Source of the DNA: Crocinitomicaceae bacterium
Lineage (GTDB): Bacteria; Bacteroidota; Bacteroidia; Flavobacteriales_D; Crocinitomicaceae
Assembly: GCA_003512365.1 (NCBI GenBank)
Contig: DORI01000223.1
Span: forward strand, 974-14,006
Length of the DNA stretch: 13,033 bases
Reading direction: 5' to 3'
Position numbers and translations under genes: made by a program. How positions within the stretch are numbered: position 1 is the stretch's first letter; each line of letters opens with the position of its first letter. Shown one piece after another: positions 1 through 7,541 of this stretch. Below the pieces are notes generated by a model. It had not been told where the DNA came from. It was given only the letters and a program-made list of their open reading frames with translations, and made no database searches.

Positions 1-1
1 G

Positions 2-487
2 ATTTCTGATGTTTTGAATTTAACCATTGAAGAATCATTGCCGTTTTTTGAAGCAATTCCGAAAATTCATCGCGTATTAAAAACACTTAACGATGTTGGA
101 CTAGGTTACGTAACACTCGGACAAAGTGCTACAACCTTGTCTGGTGGAGAAGCACAACGTATAAAACTGGCAAGTGAACTTTCGCGGAAAGGGACAGGTA
201 AGACAATATACTTGCTTGATGAGCCTTCGACAGGTCTACATTTTGAAGACATCCGGTTGCTATTAGATGTATTGCAAAAATTAGTGAATGAAGGAAATAC
301 GGTAGTGCTAATTGAACACAATTTAGATTTAATCAAAGTGGCAGATCACATTATTGATATTGGTCCGGATGCTGGTGAAAAGGGTGGAGAAATTTGTTTT
401 CAAGGAACGCCTGAAGAAATGGTAAAACAAAAAAAATCTACTTCTCATACAGCAAAATATTTATCTAATGAGTTGGGTCGTAAATAA
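2..487 (+). CDS. uvrA: UvrA, excinuclease ABC subunit A (C-terminal 161 residues)
   Basis: This is the 3' end of the DNA-damage recognition ATPase of nucleotide excision repair. The frame is open from position 2, so the gene begins upstream of the window. Visible landmarks of the second ABC ATPase domain, in order, are the ABC signature LSGGEAQR (residues 46-53 of the visible part, DNA 137-160), Walker B with D-loop (YLLDEPSTGLHFED), and the H-loop histidine in VVLIEHNLD. The end (PEEMVKQKKSTSHTAKYL, then a short basic tail) matches the usual UvrA terminus, so the 3' end looks intact. The family normally has about 940 residues, so most of the protein, including the first ATPase domain and zinc modules, is not seen. 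The next gene starts 66 bases downstream under its own promoter. UvrA is the only ABC ATPase family with this exact layout, so the identification is firm. Confidence 0.96.
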   Translation: MSDVLNLTIEESLPFFEAIPKIHRVLKTLNDVGLGYVTLGQSATTLSGGEAQRIKLASELSRKGTGKTIYLLDEPSTGLHFEDIRLLLDVLQKLVNEGNTVVLIEHNLDLIKVADHIIDIGPDAGEKGGEICFQGTPEEMVKQKKSTSHTAKYLSNELGRK

Positions 488-498
488 ATTAATTTCCT

Positions 499-528
499 TT
501 TGACCGAAATATAATTTGAGTAAATTTG
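499..528 (+). promoter_or_regulatory. Bacteroidota-type promoter of trxA
   Basis: A TTTG box (499-502) is followed after 18 bases by TAAATTTG (521-528), an exact match to the Bacteroidota primary-sigma -7 consensus TAnnTTTG with the expected spacing to the -33 TTG element. Transcription would start near 534-536, leaving a leader of about 20 bases before the trxA ATG. The leader is A-rich and has no Shine-Dalgarno sequence, as is usual in this phylum. Consensus and spacing are seen directly; activity is inferred. Confidence 0.75.
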
Positions 529-553
529 CATCTCAATTAAAACAAAAGAAATT

Positions 554-871
554 ATGGCACTTGAAATTACAGATAACAATTTTGATGAATTAGTATTAAA
601 ATCTGATAAACCAGTAGTTGTTGATTTTTGGGCAGAATGGTGTGGGCCTTGCCGCATGATTGGACCAGTTATTGAAGAAATGGCAACGGAATACGAAGGA
701 AAAGCAGTAATTGGAAAAGTTAATGTTGACCTTAATAGCTCTGTATCCGCTCAGTTCAATGTTCGTAACATCCCAACAGTTTTGTTTATAAAAAATGGTG
801 AGGTTGTCGACAAATCAGTAGGCGCAGTACCAAAGGCTACCTTAGCACAGAAATTAGAAGCATTGTTATAA
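554..871 (+). CDS. trxA: Thioredoxin
   Basis: A 105-residue cytoplasmic thioredoxin that reduces protein disulfides and is itself recycled by thioredoxin reductase. The redox motif WCGPC lies at residues 29-33 (cysteines 30 and 33), the buried aspartate of the family is in VVVDFWAEW (Asp24), and the cis-proline loop is NIPT (Pro74). The glycine-rich end (VGAVPKATL) matches the last strand and helix. Length equals that of classical TrxA, and there is no signal peptide, so it is not one of the secreted thioredoxin-like proteins common in Bacteroidota. The ATG at 554 is the natural start, about 20 bases below the predicted transcription start. A strong hairpin terminator follows directly, so it is probably mainly transcribed alone. 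The stop codon overlaps an ATG (TAATG). Confidence 0.97.
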   Translation: MALEITDNNFDELVLKSDKPVVVDFWAEWCGPCRMIGPVIEEMATEYEGKAVIGKVNVDLNSSVSAQFNVRNIPTVLFIKNGEVVDKSVGAVPKATLAQKLEALL

Positions 872-877
872 TGTCAG

Positions 878-901
878 AAGCCGAGAAATCTCGGCTTTTT
901 T
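878..901 (+). terminator. Intrinsic terminator after trxA
   Basis: A perfect inverted repeat AAGCCGAGA (878-886) / TCTCGGCTT (889-897) runs directly into a T tract (896-901). Allowing a four-base loop, this is an 8-bp GC-rich stem, a textbook Rho-independent terminator starting 7 bases after the trxA stop. It ends only three bases before the ATG of the next gene on the same strand, so it would limit transcription into that gene or act as an attenuator. Confidence 0.85.
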
Positions 902-904
902 GTT

Positions 905-1591
905 ATGAGTAATTTATTTAGAAGACTTAAATATTACGGAATAGGCTTTGGCCTCGGATTGATTATCGTGTTTTTCTTTTTCGGTAACCGCGGTTGTAAT
1001 TGGGGACCAGAGTCACGAGTAAAAACAGCAATTAAAGACAGGGTTCTTATTGTCAATCAAGCAAATGAACTTGAGCTTCAAAAAAAAGGCGTTTCAATTG
1101 ATGAACTTAGGCAACTGATAGAGGATTCGGATATCGATTTTAGCGCCAGTAAAAAAGAAGAGGCCTTAAAAGTATATTACTTTGAAAACGAGAAATTCGA
1201 TTTTCTAGTTTCCTTGCCATATGAAAGCTATATCGCAGAAATTTCTCTGTTAGATGCAGATGCTCAGCAATTTAAAACATCTTCAAAAGGAAATGGGAAA
1301 ATTTTACATTTTCCAAAAGATCAAGACTTGTTTTACGTGCCTGAAAATTCATTGCTTACTTGTCAAATGAACGAAATGGGTTTTAAAGATAATAATGCTC
1401 TTTTTGAAGCTATCAAAACCAACGGCGTTATAGATTTTTCAAGTTCAAACTTTACTATTCGCCCAAAAGCAGAACACTTGATTCGCTTTAAAGACAAAAA
1501 GAACAGAAACGTTGCGGCAAAGACCATTTGGATAAAAGAGAAAATCGAAGTAGTTTCCTTTACTTTCGACACAATTATTCCGTGTAAATAA
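905..1591 (+). CDS. Uncharacterised membrane-anchored protein
   Basis: I cannot assign a function to this 228-residue protein. Residues about 8-27 form one hydrophobic, glycine- and phenylalanine-rich membrane segment (YYGIGFGLGLIIVFFFFG) after a basic start, so the N-terminus is probably inside and the rest in the periplasm. Just after the membrane comes NRGCNWGPESRVK, a Cys/Trp/Pro/Arg cluster that I recall, without certainty, from small hypothetical proteins of other flavobacteria. The remainder is soluble with no motif I recognise: a helix-rich stretch (VSIDELRQLIEDSDIDF), then a beta-rich half. Cysteines occur at about 31, 152 and 227. No lipobox is present. The ATG at 905 is the only plausible start, since the frame is open upstream only to 871 and offers no other start codon. 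It sits three bases after the trxA terminator and has no Shine-Dalgarno sequence, so expression probably relies on readthrough or an internal promoter. Confidence 0.8.
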   Translation: MSNLFRRLKYYGIGFGLGLIIVFFFFGNRGCNWGPESRVKTAIKDRVLIVNQANELELQKKGVSIDELRQLIEDSDIDFSASKKEEALKVYYFENEKFDFLVSLPYESYIAEISLLDADAQQFKTSSKGNGKILHFPKDQDLFYVPENSLLTCQMNEMGFKDNNALFEAIKTNGVIDFSSSNFTIRPKAEHLIRFKDKKNRNVAAKTIWIKEKIEVVSFTFDTIIPCK

Positions 1592-1620
1592 AATCATAGA
1601 GTGTTGAAAAATAGTGTGCA

Positions 1621-1656
1621 TTGTTCTCTTACACGTTGTATCAATTTGTAATTTTG
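1621..1656 (+). promoter_or_regulatory. Possible promoter of the lpx cluster
   Basis: The 69-base gap before lpxD holds TTG (1621-1623), then after 17 bases TCAATTTG (1641-1648), one mismatch from TAnnTTTG. A perfect TAATTTTG follows at 1649-1656 but has no well-spaced TTG, and using it would give a virtually leaderless lpxD mRNA. Either could be real. I see no hairpin terminator for the preceding gene in this gap, so readthrough from upstream is also possible. Confidence 0.4.
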
Positions 1657-1660
1657 AGCA

Positions 1661-2707
1661 ATGGAATTTTCGGCGGAACAAATAGCTTCTTTGTTACATG
1701 GTGAAATCGAGGGTGCAGCGTCCACTTTAGTGAACACACTAGCTAAAATTGAAGAAGGAAAAACAGGAGCTTTGTCTTTTCTCGCGAATCCAAAATACGA
1801 GGAGTACATCTACACGACGGAATCCAGTATTTGTATAGTTAATAAGAATTTTACTGCATCAAAACCCCTTCCTTCTACCTTAACCTTGATAAGGGTTGAT
1901 GATGCTTACAGTTGTTTTGCGAAATTATTAGAGTTATACAATAATTTACGAAAAAAAACACCAAAAATTGAGACACCATCATTCATTGACTCTTCTGCAT
2001 CTGTTAGTGATTCACTTTTCTTAGGAGCTTTTTCTTATATCGGTGAACATTCAAAAATTGGTCAGAATGTGGTCATTATGCAGCACGTAGTAATTGGAGA
2101 AAACGTTGTGGTTGGAGATAATACAATAATCCATCCGAACGTAACCATTTACCACGATTGCAAAATAGGCAGTAATTGTATAGTTCATGCAGGAACTGTG
2201 ATTGGTTCGGACGGATTTGGTTTTGCACCAAATGAGGAAGGTGAATACCAGAAAGTCCCTCAAATTGGAAACGTTGTTATTGAAGATAATGTCGAGATTG
2301 GTGCAAACTGCGCCATAGATCGAGCCACAATGGGTTCGACCATAATTCGTAAAGGAGTTAAAATTGATAATTTATGCCAAATTGCGCACAATGTTGATGT
2401 TGGAATGAACTCTGCAATGGCTGCACAAGTAGGAATTGCTGGTTCTGCGAAAATTGGTCAACGCGTAATGATTGGTGGCCAAGCTGGGATTAGCGGGCAT
2501 TTACACATTGCCGACCATACTAAAATCGTTGCGCAATCCGGTATTCCTTCAACAGTTAAAAAAGCCGATACCCTGATGGGAAGTCCGGGAATTCCACTAG
2601 ATGATTTTAAAAAATCATATTTTGGATTTAGAAAGTTGCCGTTTATTTTAAATAAACTAAGTGAACTCGAAAACGAATTAAAAGAACTTAGAAAAAATCA
2701 AAAATGA
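1661..2707 (+). CDS. lpxD: UDP-3-O-(3-hydroxyacyl)glucosamine N-acyltransferase LpxD
   Basis: LpxD carries out the third step of lipid A synthesis in the cytoplasm, moving a 3-hydroxyacyl chain from acyl carrier protein to the 2-amino group of UDP-3-O-acylglucosamine. The 348 residues are laid out as in the family: an N-terminal uridine-binding domain (about 1-100), a left-handed beta-helix of hexapeptide repeats (about 108-300, for example VVIGENVVVGDNTIIHPN) and a C-terminal helix (about 312-348). The conserved IAHNV at 241-245 holds the expected catalytic base, His243, and a second conserved histidine is in GISGH (His280). The stop codon overlaps the next start by four bases (ATGA), which implies translational coupling with lpxC/fabZ. 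The ATG at 1661 gives the normal domain start. Confidence 0.96.
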   Translation: MEFSAEQIASLLHGEIEGAASTLVNTLAKIEEGKTGALSFLANPKYEEYIYTTESSICIVNKNFTASKPLPSTLTLIRVDDAYSCFAKLLELYNNLRKKTPKIETPSFIDSSASVSDSLFLGAFSYIGEHSKIGQNVVIMQHVVIGENVVVGDNTIIHPNVTIYHDCKIGSNCIVHAGTVIGSDGFGFAPNEEGEYQKVPQIGNVVIEDNVEIGANCAIDRATMGSTIIRKGVKIDNLCQIAHNVDVGMNSAMAAQVGIAGSAKIGQRVMIGGQAGISGHLHIADHTKIVAQSGIPSTVKKADTLMGSPGIPLDDFKKSYFGFRKLPFILNKLSELENELKELRKNQK

Positions 2708-4107
2708 CAGAGAAACAATGTACCATCAAGGCACCTGTTCAATTGAAAGGTGTAGGATTACACACGGGAGAATTGGTGAATATTGAGATATGTCCTGCAC
2801 CTGCAGATCATGGCTATAAGTTTCAACGAGTAGATTTGCCTGAACAGCCAATAATTAAAGCTGATGTTGATCTTGTCGTTTCAACTGAAAGAGGTACAAC
2901 ATTGGAATCAAAAGGAGCACGTGTATATACCACTGAACATGTATTGGCAGCATTGTATGGTTGTCAAGTTGACAATGCACTAATTAAAATTGATGGAGCT
3001 GAAATTCCCATAATGGATGGCAGTGCAAAACCATATGTCGATGCCATATTATCCGCAGGAATTGAGGAGCAAGACGCTGTAAGAGAATATTTTGAACTAA
3101 ATGAGAATATTCCATGGGAGGATACTGAAAAAGGAATCGAGTTTTTGGCAATCCCCGATATAAATTATCGCCTAACCGTAATGGTAGACTATCAATCTCC
3201 AGTGCTTGGTACACAACATGCGAGCATGTATCATATCGGCGAATTTAATAAAGAGATTGCAAGTTGTAGAACTTTTGTTTTTTTGAGAGAGCTCGAGTAT
3301 TTAGCGACAAATAATCTCATCAAAGGAGGTGATTTAGATAATGCCATTGTATTGGTAGACCGAATCGATGTGAGTAAAGACGAATTAACCAAATTGGCGA
3401 AATTGCTAGGAAAAGAAAACCTTGAAATTTCCATCGATTCAATTGGAGTTTTAAATAGCACAAAGCTCCAATACGAAAATGAACCTGCAAGGCATAAACT
3501 TTTGGATATTGTCGGTGATCTTGCTTTGATTGGAAAACCTTTGAAAGCTCATATTCTTGCTGCAAGACCGGGACATTCAGGAAATGTACGATTTGCTAAA
3601 GTGCTAAAAGATCAAATTAAAAAACAACAAAACGAAGGGAAATTTTTCGATTTAACAAAAGATCCAGTTTATAATATCAACGATATTGAAAAGATGTTAC
3701 CCCACCGCTATCCCTTTTTAATGGTGGATAAGATTATGGATATCCAGGAAGAATCTATTATTGGAGTGAAGAATATCACGATGAATGAACCTATTTTTAC
3801 AGGTCATTTTCCGGGTAATCCAGTATTTCCAGGAGTTTTGCAAATTGAGGCTATGGCGCAAGTAGGTGGAATTTTCGCTTTAAGTAAAGTGGAAGATCCT
3901 CACCTCTACTCTACTTATTTTATGAAAATTGATAAGGTAAAATTTAAGCAAAAAGTACTCCCTGGCGATACAGTAGTGTTTGAATTGAAATTATTATCTC
4001 CAATTCGCAGAGGTTTAGTTGAAATGGGTGGACAAGCCTATGTAAACGGAAAAGTGGTTATGGAAGCAGAAATGTTAGCACAAGTGATAAAAGACAAAGA
4101 AGCATGA
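2704..4107 (+). CDS. lpxC/fabZ: Bifunctional LpxC deacetylase / FabZ dehydratase
   Basis: A natural fusion of 467 residues. Residues about 3-305 are LpxC, the zinc amidase that removes the N-acetyl group from UDP-3-O-acyl-GlcNAc, the committed step of lipid A synthesis. Zinc ligands are His79 (TEHVLAAL), His264 and Asp268 (ARHKLLDIVGD); catalytic residues are Glu78 and His291 (GHSGN). About 26 extra residues before the second zinc ligand, relative to E. coli LpxC, match the longer form I know from this phylum. Residues about 322-465 are FabZ, the 3-hydroxyacyl-ACP dehydratase, with LPHRYPFLMVD, catalytic His368 in GHFPGNP and Glu382 in IEAMAQ, at the normal 14-residue spacing. The fusion is established for Bacteroidota. 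It unites two enzymes whose pathways compete for 3-hydroxyacyl-ACP. Both ends overlap neighbours by ATGA. Confidence 0.97.
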   Translation: MTEKQCTIKAPVQLKGVGLHTGELVNIEICPAPADHGYKFQRVDLPEQPIIKADVDLVVSTERGTTLESKGARVYTTEHVLAALYGCQVDNALIKIDGAEIPIMDGSAKPYVDAILSAGIEEQDAVREYFELNENIPWEDTEKGIEFLAIPDINYRLTVMVDYQSPVLGTQHASMYHIGEFNKEIASCRTFVFLRELEYLATNNLIKGGDLDNAIVLVDRIDVSKDELTKLAKLLGKENLEISIDSIGVLNSTKLQYENEPARHKLLDIVGDLALIGKPLKAHILAARPGHSGNVRFAKVLKDQIKKQQNEGKFFDLTKDPVYNINDIEKMLPHRYPFLMVDKIMDIQEESIIGVKNITMNEPIFTGHFPGNPVFPGVLQIEAMAQVGGIFALSKVEDPHLYSTYFMKIDKVKFKQKVLPGDTVVFELKLLSPIRRGLVEMGGQAYVNGKVVMEAEMLAQVIKDKEA

Positions 4108-4883
4108 GTATTAGTAACTTAGCTTCCGTTTCTAAAAATGCTACGCTTGGAAAAAATGTTGTAGTACATCCATTTGCCACAATTCATGATAATGTGGTAA
4201 TTGGGAATAACTCCATAATTCATCCGAATGTGGTGATTTATCCAGGAGCGAAAATTGGAGAAGACTGTGAAATTTTTCCATGTGCGGTGATTGCCGTTAT
4301 CCCTCAAGACCTGAAATTTGATGGAGAAGAAACTACCGTTGAAATTGGTAATAATACTAAAATTAGGGAGTGTGTTACTATCCATCGTGCTACAAAAGAC
4401 AAATGGGTAACTAAAATTGGTGATAACTGTTTGCTGATGACTTATGTCCATGTTGCTCACGATTGTCAAATTGGTAATAATGTGATATTGGCAAGTTATA
4501 CAGGTCTTTCAGGACATGTAACTATAGACGATTGGGCAATTCTAGAAGGAAAAGTGGCCGCGCAACAATTCGTACATATCGGAAAACACACCTTTATTGG
4601 TGGCGCTAGTTTAATTCGTAAGGATGTTCCGCCGTACATAAAAGCTGCAAGAGAACCTTTGACATTTGCTGGGGTTAATTCCGTTGGCTTGCGAAGACGA
4701 GGCTATTCAGACGATGTGGTGCGCGAGATAGAAGATATTTACCGAACCTTGTATATTCAAAACAGCAATCTTTCTAAAGGAATTGAGAGTGTCAGAAGCA
4801 GTATGCCTTCAAGCACAGCTATTCGAGAAATATTAGAATTTATTGAAAAGTCAGATAAAGGCGTAATACGCGGGATGATTTAA
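4104..4883 (+). CDS. lpxA: Acyl-ACP:UDP-N-acetylglucosamine O-acyltransferase LpxA
   Basis: LpxA performs the first step of lipid A synthesis, putting a 3-hydroxyacyl chain from ACP on the 3-OH of UDP-GlcNAc. The 259 residues consist of a hexapeptide-repeat beta-helix (about 1-190) followed by the C-terminal helical domain (VGLRRRGYSDDVVREIEDIYRTLY). The catalytic histidine is His119 in VHVAHDC, equivalent to E. coli His125; His116 and His138 match E. coli His122 and His144. The position matching E. coli His160 is Gln154 (AAQQF). The acyl-chain ruler position, Gly173 in E. coli, is also glycine here (Gly167), which agrees with use of long acyl chains. It overlaps lpxC/fabZ by ATGA, and the next gene starts one base after its stop, so all are read as one transcript. 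Confidence 0.96.
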   Translation: MSISNLASVSKNATLGKNVVVHPFATIHDNVVIGNNSIIHPNVVIYPGAKIGEDCEIFPCAVIAVIPQDLKFDGEETTVEIGNNTKIRECVTIHRATKDKWVTKIGDNCLLMTYVHVAHDCQIGNNVILASYTGLSGHVTIDDWAILEGKVAAQQFVHIGKHTFIGGASLIRKDVPPYIKAAREPLTFAGVNSVGLRRRGYSDDVVREIEDIYRTLYIQNSNLSKGIESVRSSMPSSTAIREILEFIEKSDKGVIRGMI

Positions 4884-4884
4884 C

Positions 4885-6321
4885 ATGTTTCATCGAGGGG
4901 AAATAGTAGAATTAGAAATTACGGACTATGCTTTTGGAGGTCGCGGTATAGCAAAAATTGAGACTGAAAATGGAAAGTTTATAGTTTTTGTCGATAATAC
5001 CTTCCCAGGACAATTAGTGAAAGCCAAAATCGATGTGAAGCGAAAACAACATGCCGAAGCTAAACTAATTTCAGTAGTTAAACGTTCTCCTTTCGAAACA
5101 AGTAGTGAATTTCAAGAAATATCAGGTGGACCATACATTCGAGTACCTGTGGAGAAACAAGAGGAAGTCAAAAAGGCATCTACATTAGATACATTTTCAC
5201 GCTTATCAGGAATCAAACAAATAGAAACGCTATTCGATAACTTTATTTCTTCTCCCTCTCATTATTTTTATCGAAACAAAATGGAATATTCATTTTCTTC
5301 TATTCAACATTGCATGGATACCGATGAAGATATTGATGATGCATTTGCTCTTGGTTTTAAGCGACGGGGCACATGGTGGAAGGTAGAGAATTTAGATATA
5401 CCATCTGGAATGTTTGATGAAGAGTGGGAAACGAAACTGAAGGAAATAAGAAATTATTTAAAAGCAACTAACCTGCCCGCTTGGCATCCACCAAAAAAAA
5501 CAGGATTCTTTCGGCATATTGTGGTCAGAAAGTCATTTCACTCTGGAAAATTATTAGTGAATTTAGTTTCCTCATCTGAAGGAATTGAAACATTTGATGC
5601 TTACGCATTTGGAGATTTTCTCAAAGTTCAGTTCGGAGAAAGGATTGCAGGATTACAACATACTATAAATGATAATGTTGCAGATCGTTCAAAAATTGAA
5701 AACGGAAAGAATAATCAAATTTTTGGAGATAAAACAATTAAAGAATCTTTAGCAGGACTTGAATTTCAAATCAGCATGGAGAGTTTCTTTCAAACAAATC
5801 CGCAGTGTGCAGAAAAGTTATACGCTAAGGCTTTGGACTATCTCTTTGAATCGGACTTTGCTCAAGACGATGTGCTAATGGACTTATTTTGTGGCACAGG
5901 TACTATCGGGCAACTCATGAGACAACGGAATAAAAATGTTCGCATTATAGGCGTTGATATAGTAAACGAAGCTATTGAAGACGCACGAGAAAATGCCCGA
6001 CGCAATAATCTTAACAACCTCCAATTTTTCGCTGAAGATGCGGGAAAATTTCTAAAGTCGCACCCAGAATACCAAGGAAAAATAGCCGGTATTATGCTTG
6101 ACCCGCCACGAGCAGGAATTGCACCAAAAACACTACAAAAAGTAGTAGACCTAGGAGCAAAAACTATCGTTTATATCTCCTGTAATCCATCCACGCAGGC
6201 AAGAGATGCTTCACTGTTACTAGATGCCGGATATACCTTAGAGAAAATAAGTTTAGTAGATCAATTTCCGCACACCGGACACGTAGAATCTATTGCTAAA
6301 TTCACAAAAAATGAGAATTGA
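4885..6321 (+). CDS. rlmD: RlmD/RumA-family rRNA uracil-C5 methyltransferase lacking Fe-S cysteines
   Basis: A 478-residue SAM-dependent RNA m5U methyltransferase; the family target is U1939 of 23S rRNA. Residues about 2-65 are a TRAM RNA-binding domain (RGEIVELEITDYAFGGRG). The central domain is followed by the methylase: SFFQTN (299-305), SAM motif MDLFCGTGT (332-340), DPPRAG (406-411), and YISCNPSTQARD, where Cys433 is the expected nucleophile and Glu468 (HTGHVES) the base. The oddity is the cluster region. The family's C-x5-C-x2-C is here Ser74, Ser80 and Pro83, around a surviving GG (SGGPY), and no cysteine stands at the fourth ligand site near 165-175. Only four cysteines exist in all (143, 308, 336, 433). 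The protein therefore probably holds no [4Fe-4S] cluster. Exact target (U1939, another rRNA uracil or tRNA) is uncertain. It is cotranscribed with lpxA and overlaps cinA by 11 bases. Confidence 0.88.
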   Translation: MFHRGEIVELEITDYAFGGRGIAKIETENGKFIVFVDNTFPGQLVKAKIDVKRKQHAEAKLISVVKRSPFETSSEFQEISGGPYIRVPVEKQEEVKKASTLDTFSRLSGIKQIETLFDNFISSPSHYFYRNKMEYSFSSIQHCMDTDEDIDDAFALGFKRRGTWWKVENLDIPSGMFDEEWETKLKEIRNYLKATNLPAWHPPKKTGFFRHIVVRKSFHSGKLLVNLVSSSEGIETFDAYAFGDFLKVQFGERIAGLQHTINDNVADRSKIENGKNNQIFGDKTIKESLAGLEFQISMESFFQTNPQCAEKLYAKALDYLFESDFAQDDVLMDLFCGTGTIGQLMRQRNKNVRIIGVDIVNEAIEDARENARRNNLNNLQFFAEDAGKFLKSHPEYQGKIAGIMLDPPRAGIAPKTLQKVVDLGAKTIVYISCNPSTQARDASLLLDAGYTLEKISLVDQFPHTGHVESIAKFTKNEN

Positions 6322-7540
6322 AATCATCTGTATTGGCGACGAATTACTCATTGGTCAAACCATTAACACAAATGCTTCTTGGCTCGGTCAAACCTTTAGT
6401 TCCATAGGTGCTCAAGTGGTTAAAAGCTCGTGTATTGCCGATGATAAAAACGAAATTATTTCCGCGCTTAATCATGTATCCGAGGGCATCCACGCGGTCA
6501 TTATTACCGGCGGTTTAGGTCCAACAAAAGACGATATTACCAAACATACGCTGTGCGAATATTTTAACACAGAATTGGAGATTCATGCACCTACGCTAGA
6601 GAAAATTCAAGCATTTTTTGCAGCAAGAAATCGTCCCATGTTGGAATCCAATAACCTGCAAGCGGCGTTACCAAAAGATTGCACTATTCTAACCAATAAT
6701 TACGGTACGGCAGCAGGCATGTGGTTCGAAAAAAATGGACTCATTTACATAAGTTTACCCGGTGTCCCGTATGAAATGAAAGGAATCATTTCCGAAGAAG
6801 TTGTGCCAAGATTTCAAGAACGTTTTCAGTTAAATTCTATTTACCACAAAACAGCGTTAACACAAGGCTTAGGTGAATCATTTCTTGCCGAAAAAATTAA
6901 AGATTGGGAAGAAGCCCTGAAGGTTCAAAAATTAAGTTTAGCTTATTTACCGTCTCCCGGAATTGTTAAATTGAGAATAACTTCTTTCAAAGGTCAACGC
7001 GATGCTTTGTTAATTGATCGTTACATGTCGGAGTTAAATCTGTTAATTCCTGAATATTTTTATGGATTTGATGACGATACACTACCAAGTGTAATTGGCG
7101 GCATATTAAAGGAGAAACGCAAAACTGTTGGAACCGTTGAGTCGTGCACTTCAGGTTTGCTTGCAAGTCAACTAACAAGTATACCTGGATCATCTGCCTA
7201 TTTTTTAGGAAGTATCCTTTCCTACAGCAATGATTTGAAAATGAATTTGGTGGGTGTTAAAAAAGATACACTTGAAAAATTTGGAGCGGTAAGTGAGCAA
7301 ACCGCAATTGAAATGGCCGATGCAGGTAGAAAAATTTTAGGAGTCGATTTTTGTATTTCCACAACTGGAATCGCTGGACCTGATGGAGGAAGTGTAGAAA
7401 AACCTGTTGGTTTAGTTTGGATCGGAATTTCTTCTGAAAACGGAACATTTGCAAAAAAATACAGATTTGGTGATCATCGTGAGCGCAACATATTAATGAC
7501 CATTCTAAGTGCTCAAAATCTGCTAAGACTTAATCTCTAG
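6311..7540 (+). CDS. cinA: CinA-family protein, putative nicotinamide-nucleotide amidase
   Basis: A two-domain protein of 409 residues from the ATG at 6311; an in-frame TTG at 6293 would add six residues but is less likely. The N-terminal half (about 1-170) is a MoCF-biosynthesis-like domain with IGDELLIGQTINTN, ITGGLGPTKDD (65-75) and LPGVPYEMK. The C-terminal half (about 256-405) is the CinA/PncC domain, with ESCTSG (277-282), GAVSEQTA and TTGIAGPDGGS (351-361). In characterised relatives the N-terminal domain has ADP-ribose or COG1058-type pyrophosphatase activity and the C-terminal domain deamidates nicotinamide mononucleotide for NAD recycling. The competence-linked name comes from pneumococcus and need not apply. 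The start overlaps rlmD by 11 bases. Its stop lies one base from the stop of the convergent receptor gene. Confidence 0.95.
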   Translation: MRIEIICIGDELLIGQTINTNASWLGQTFSSIGAQVVKSSCIADDKNEIISALNHVSEGIHAVIITGGLGPTKDDITKHTLCEYFNTELEIHAPTLEKIQAFFAARNRPMLESNNLQAALPKDCTILTNNYGTAAGMWFEKNGLIYISLPGVPYEMKGIISEEVVPRFQERFQLNSIYHKTALTQGLGESFLAEKIKDWEEALKVQKLSLAYLPSPGIVKLRITSFKGQRDALLIDRYMSELNLLIPEYFYGFDDDTLPSVIGGILKEKRKTVGTVESCTSGLLASQLTSIPGSSAYFLGSILSYSNDLKMNLVGVKKDTLEKFGAVSEQTAIEMADAGRKILGVDFCISTTGIAGPDGGSVEKPVGLVWIGISSENGTFAKKYRFGDHRERNILMTILSAQNLLRLNL

Positions 7541-7541
7541 G

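Noticed and set aside
2121..4241. Similar DNA stretches in lpxD (about 2121-2152) and lpxA (about 4209-4241)
   Set aside because: Both encode IIHPNV-x-IY in a hexapeptide beta-helix. The similarity reflects paralogous folds, not a recombination repeat or mobile element.
4119..4469. Minus-strand open frame of 116 codons within lpxA
   Set aside because: It lies fully inside the hexapeptide-repeat coding region of lpxA, is rich in Asn, Ile and His as expected from an antisense reading of such repeats, and has no recognisable domain or promoter.
6293..6310. TTG start giving a longer CinA
   Set aside because: The six extra residues are not part of the family, and ATG at 6311 begins directly with the conserved RIEIICIGDELL strand.
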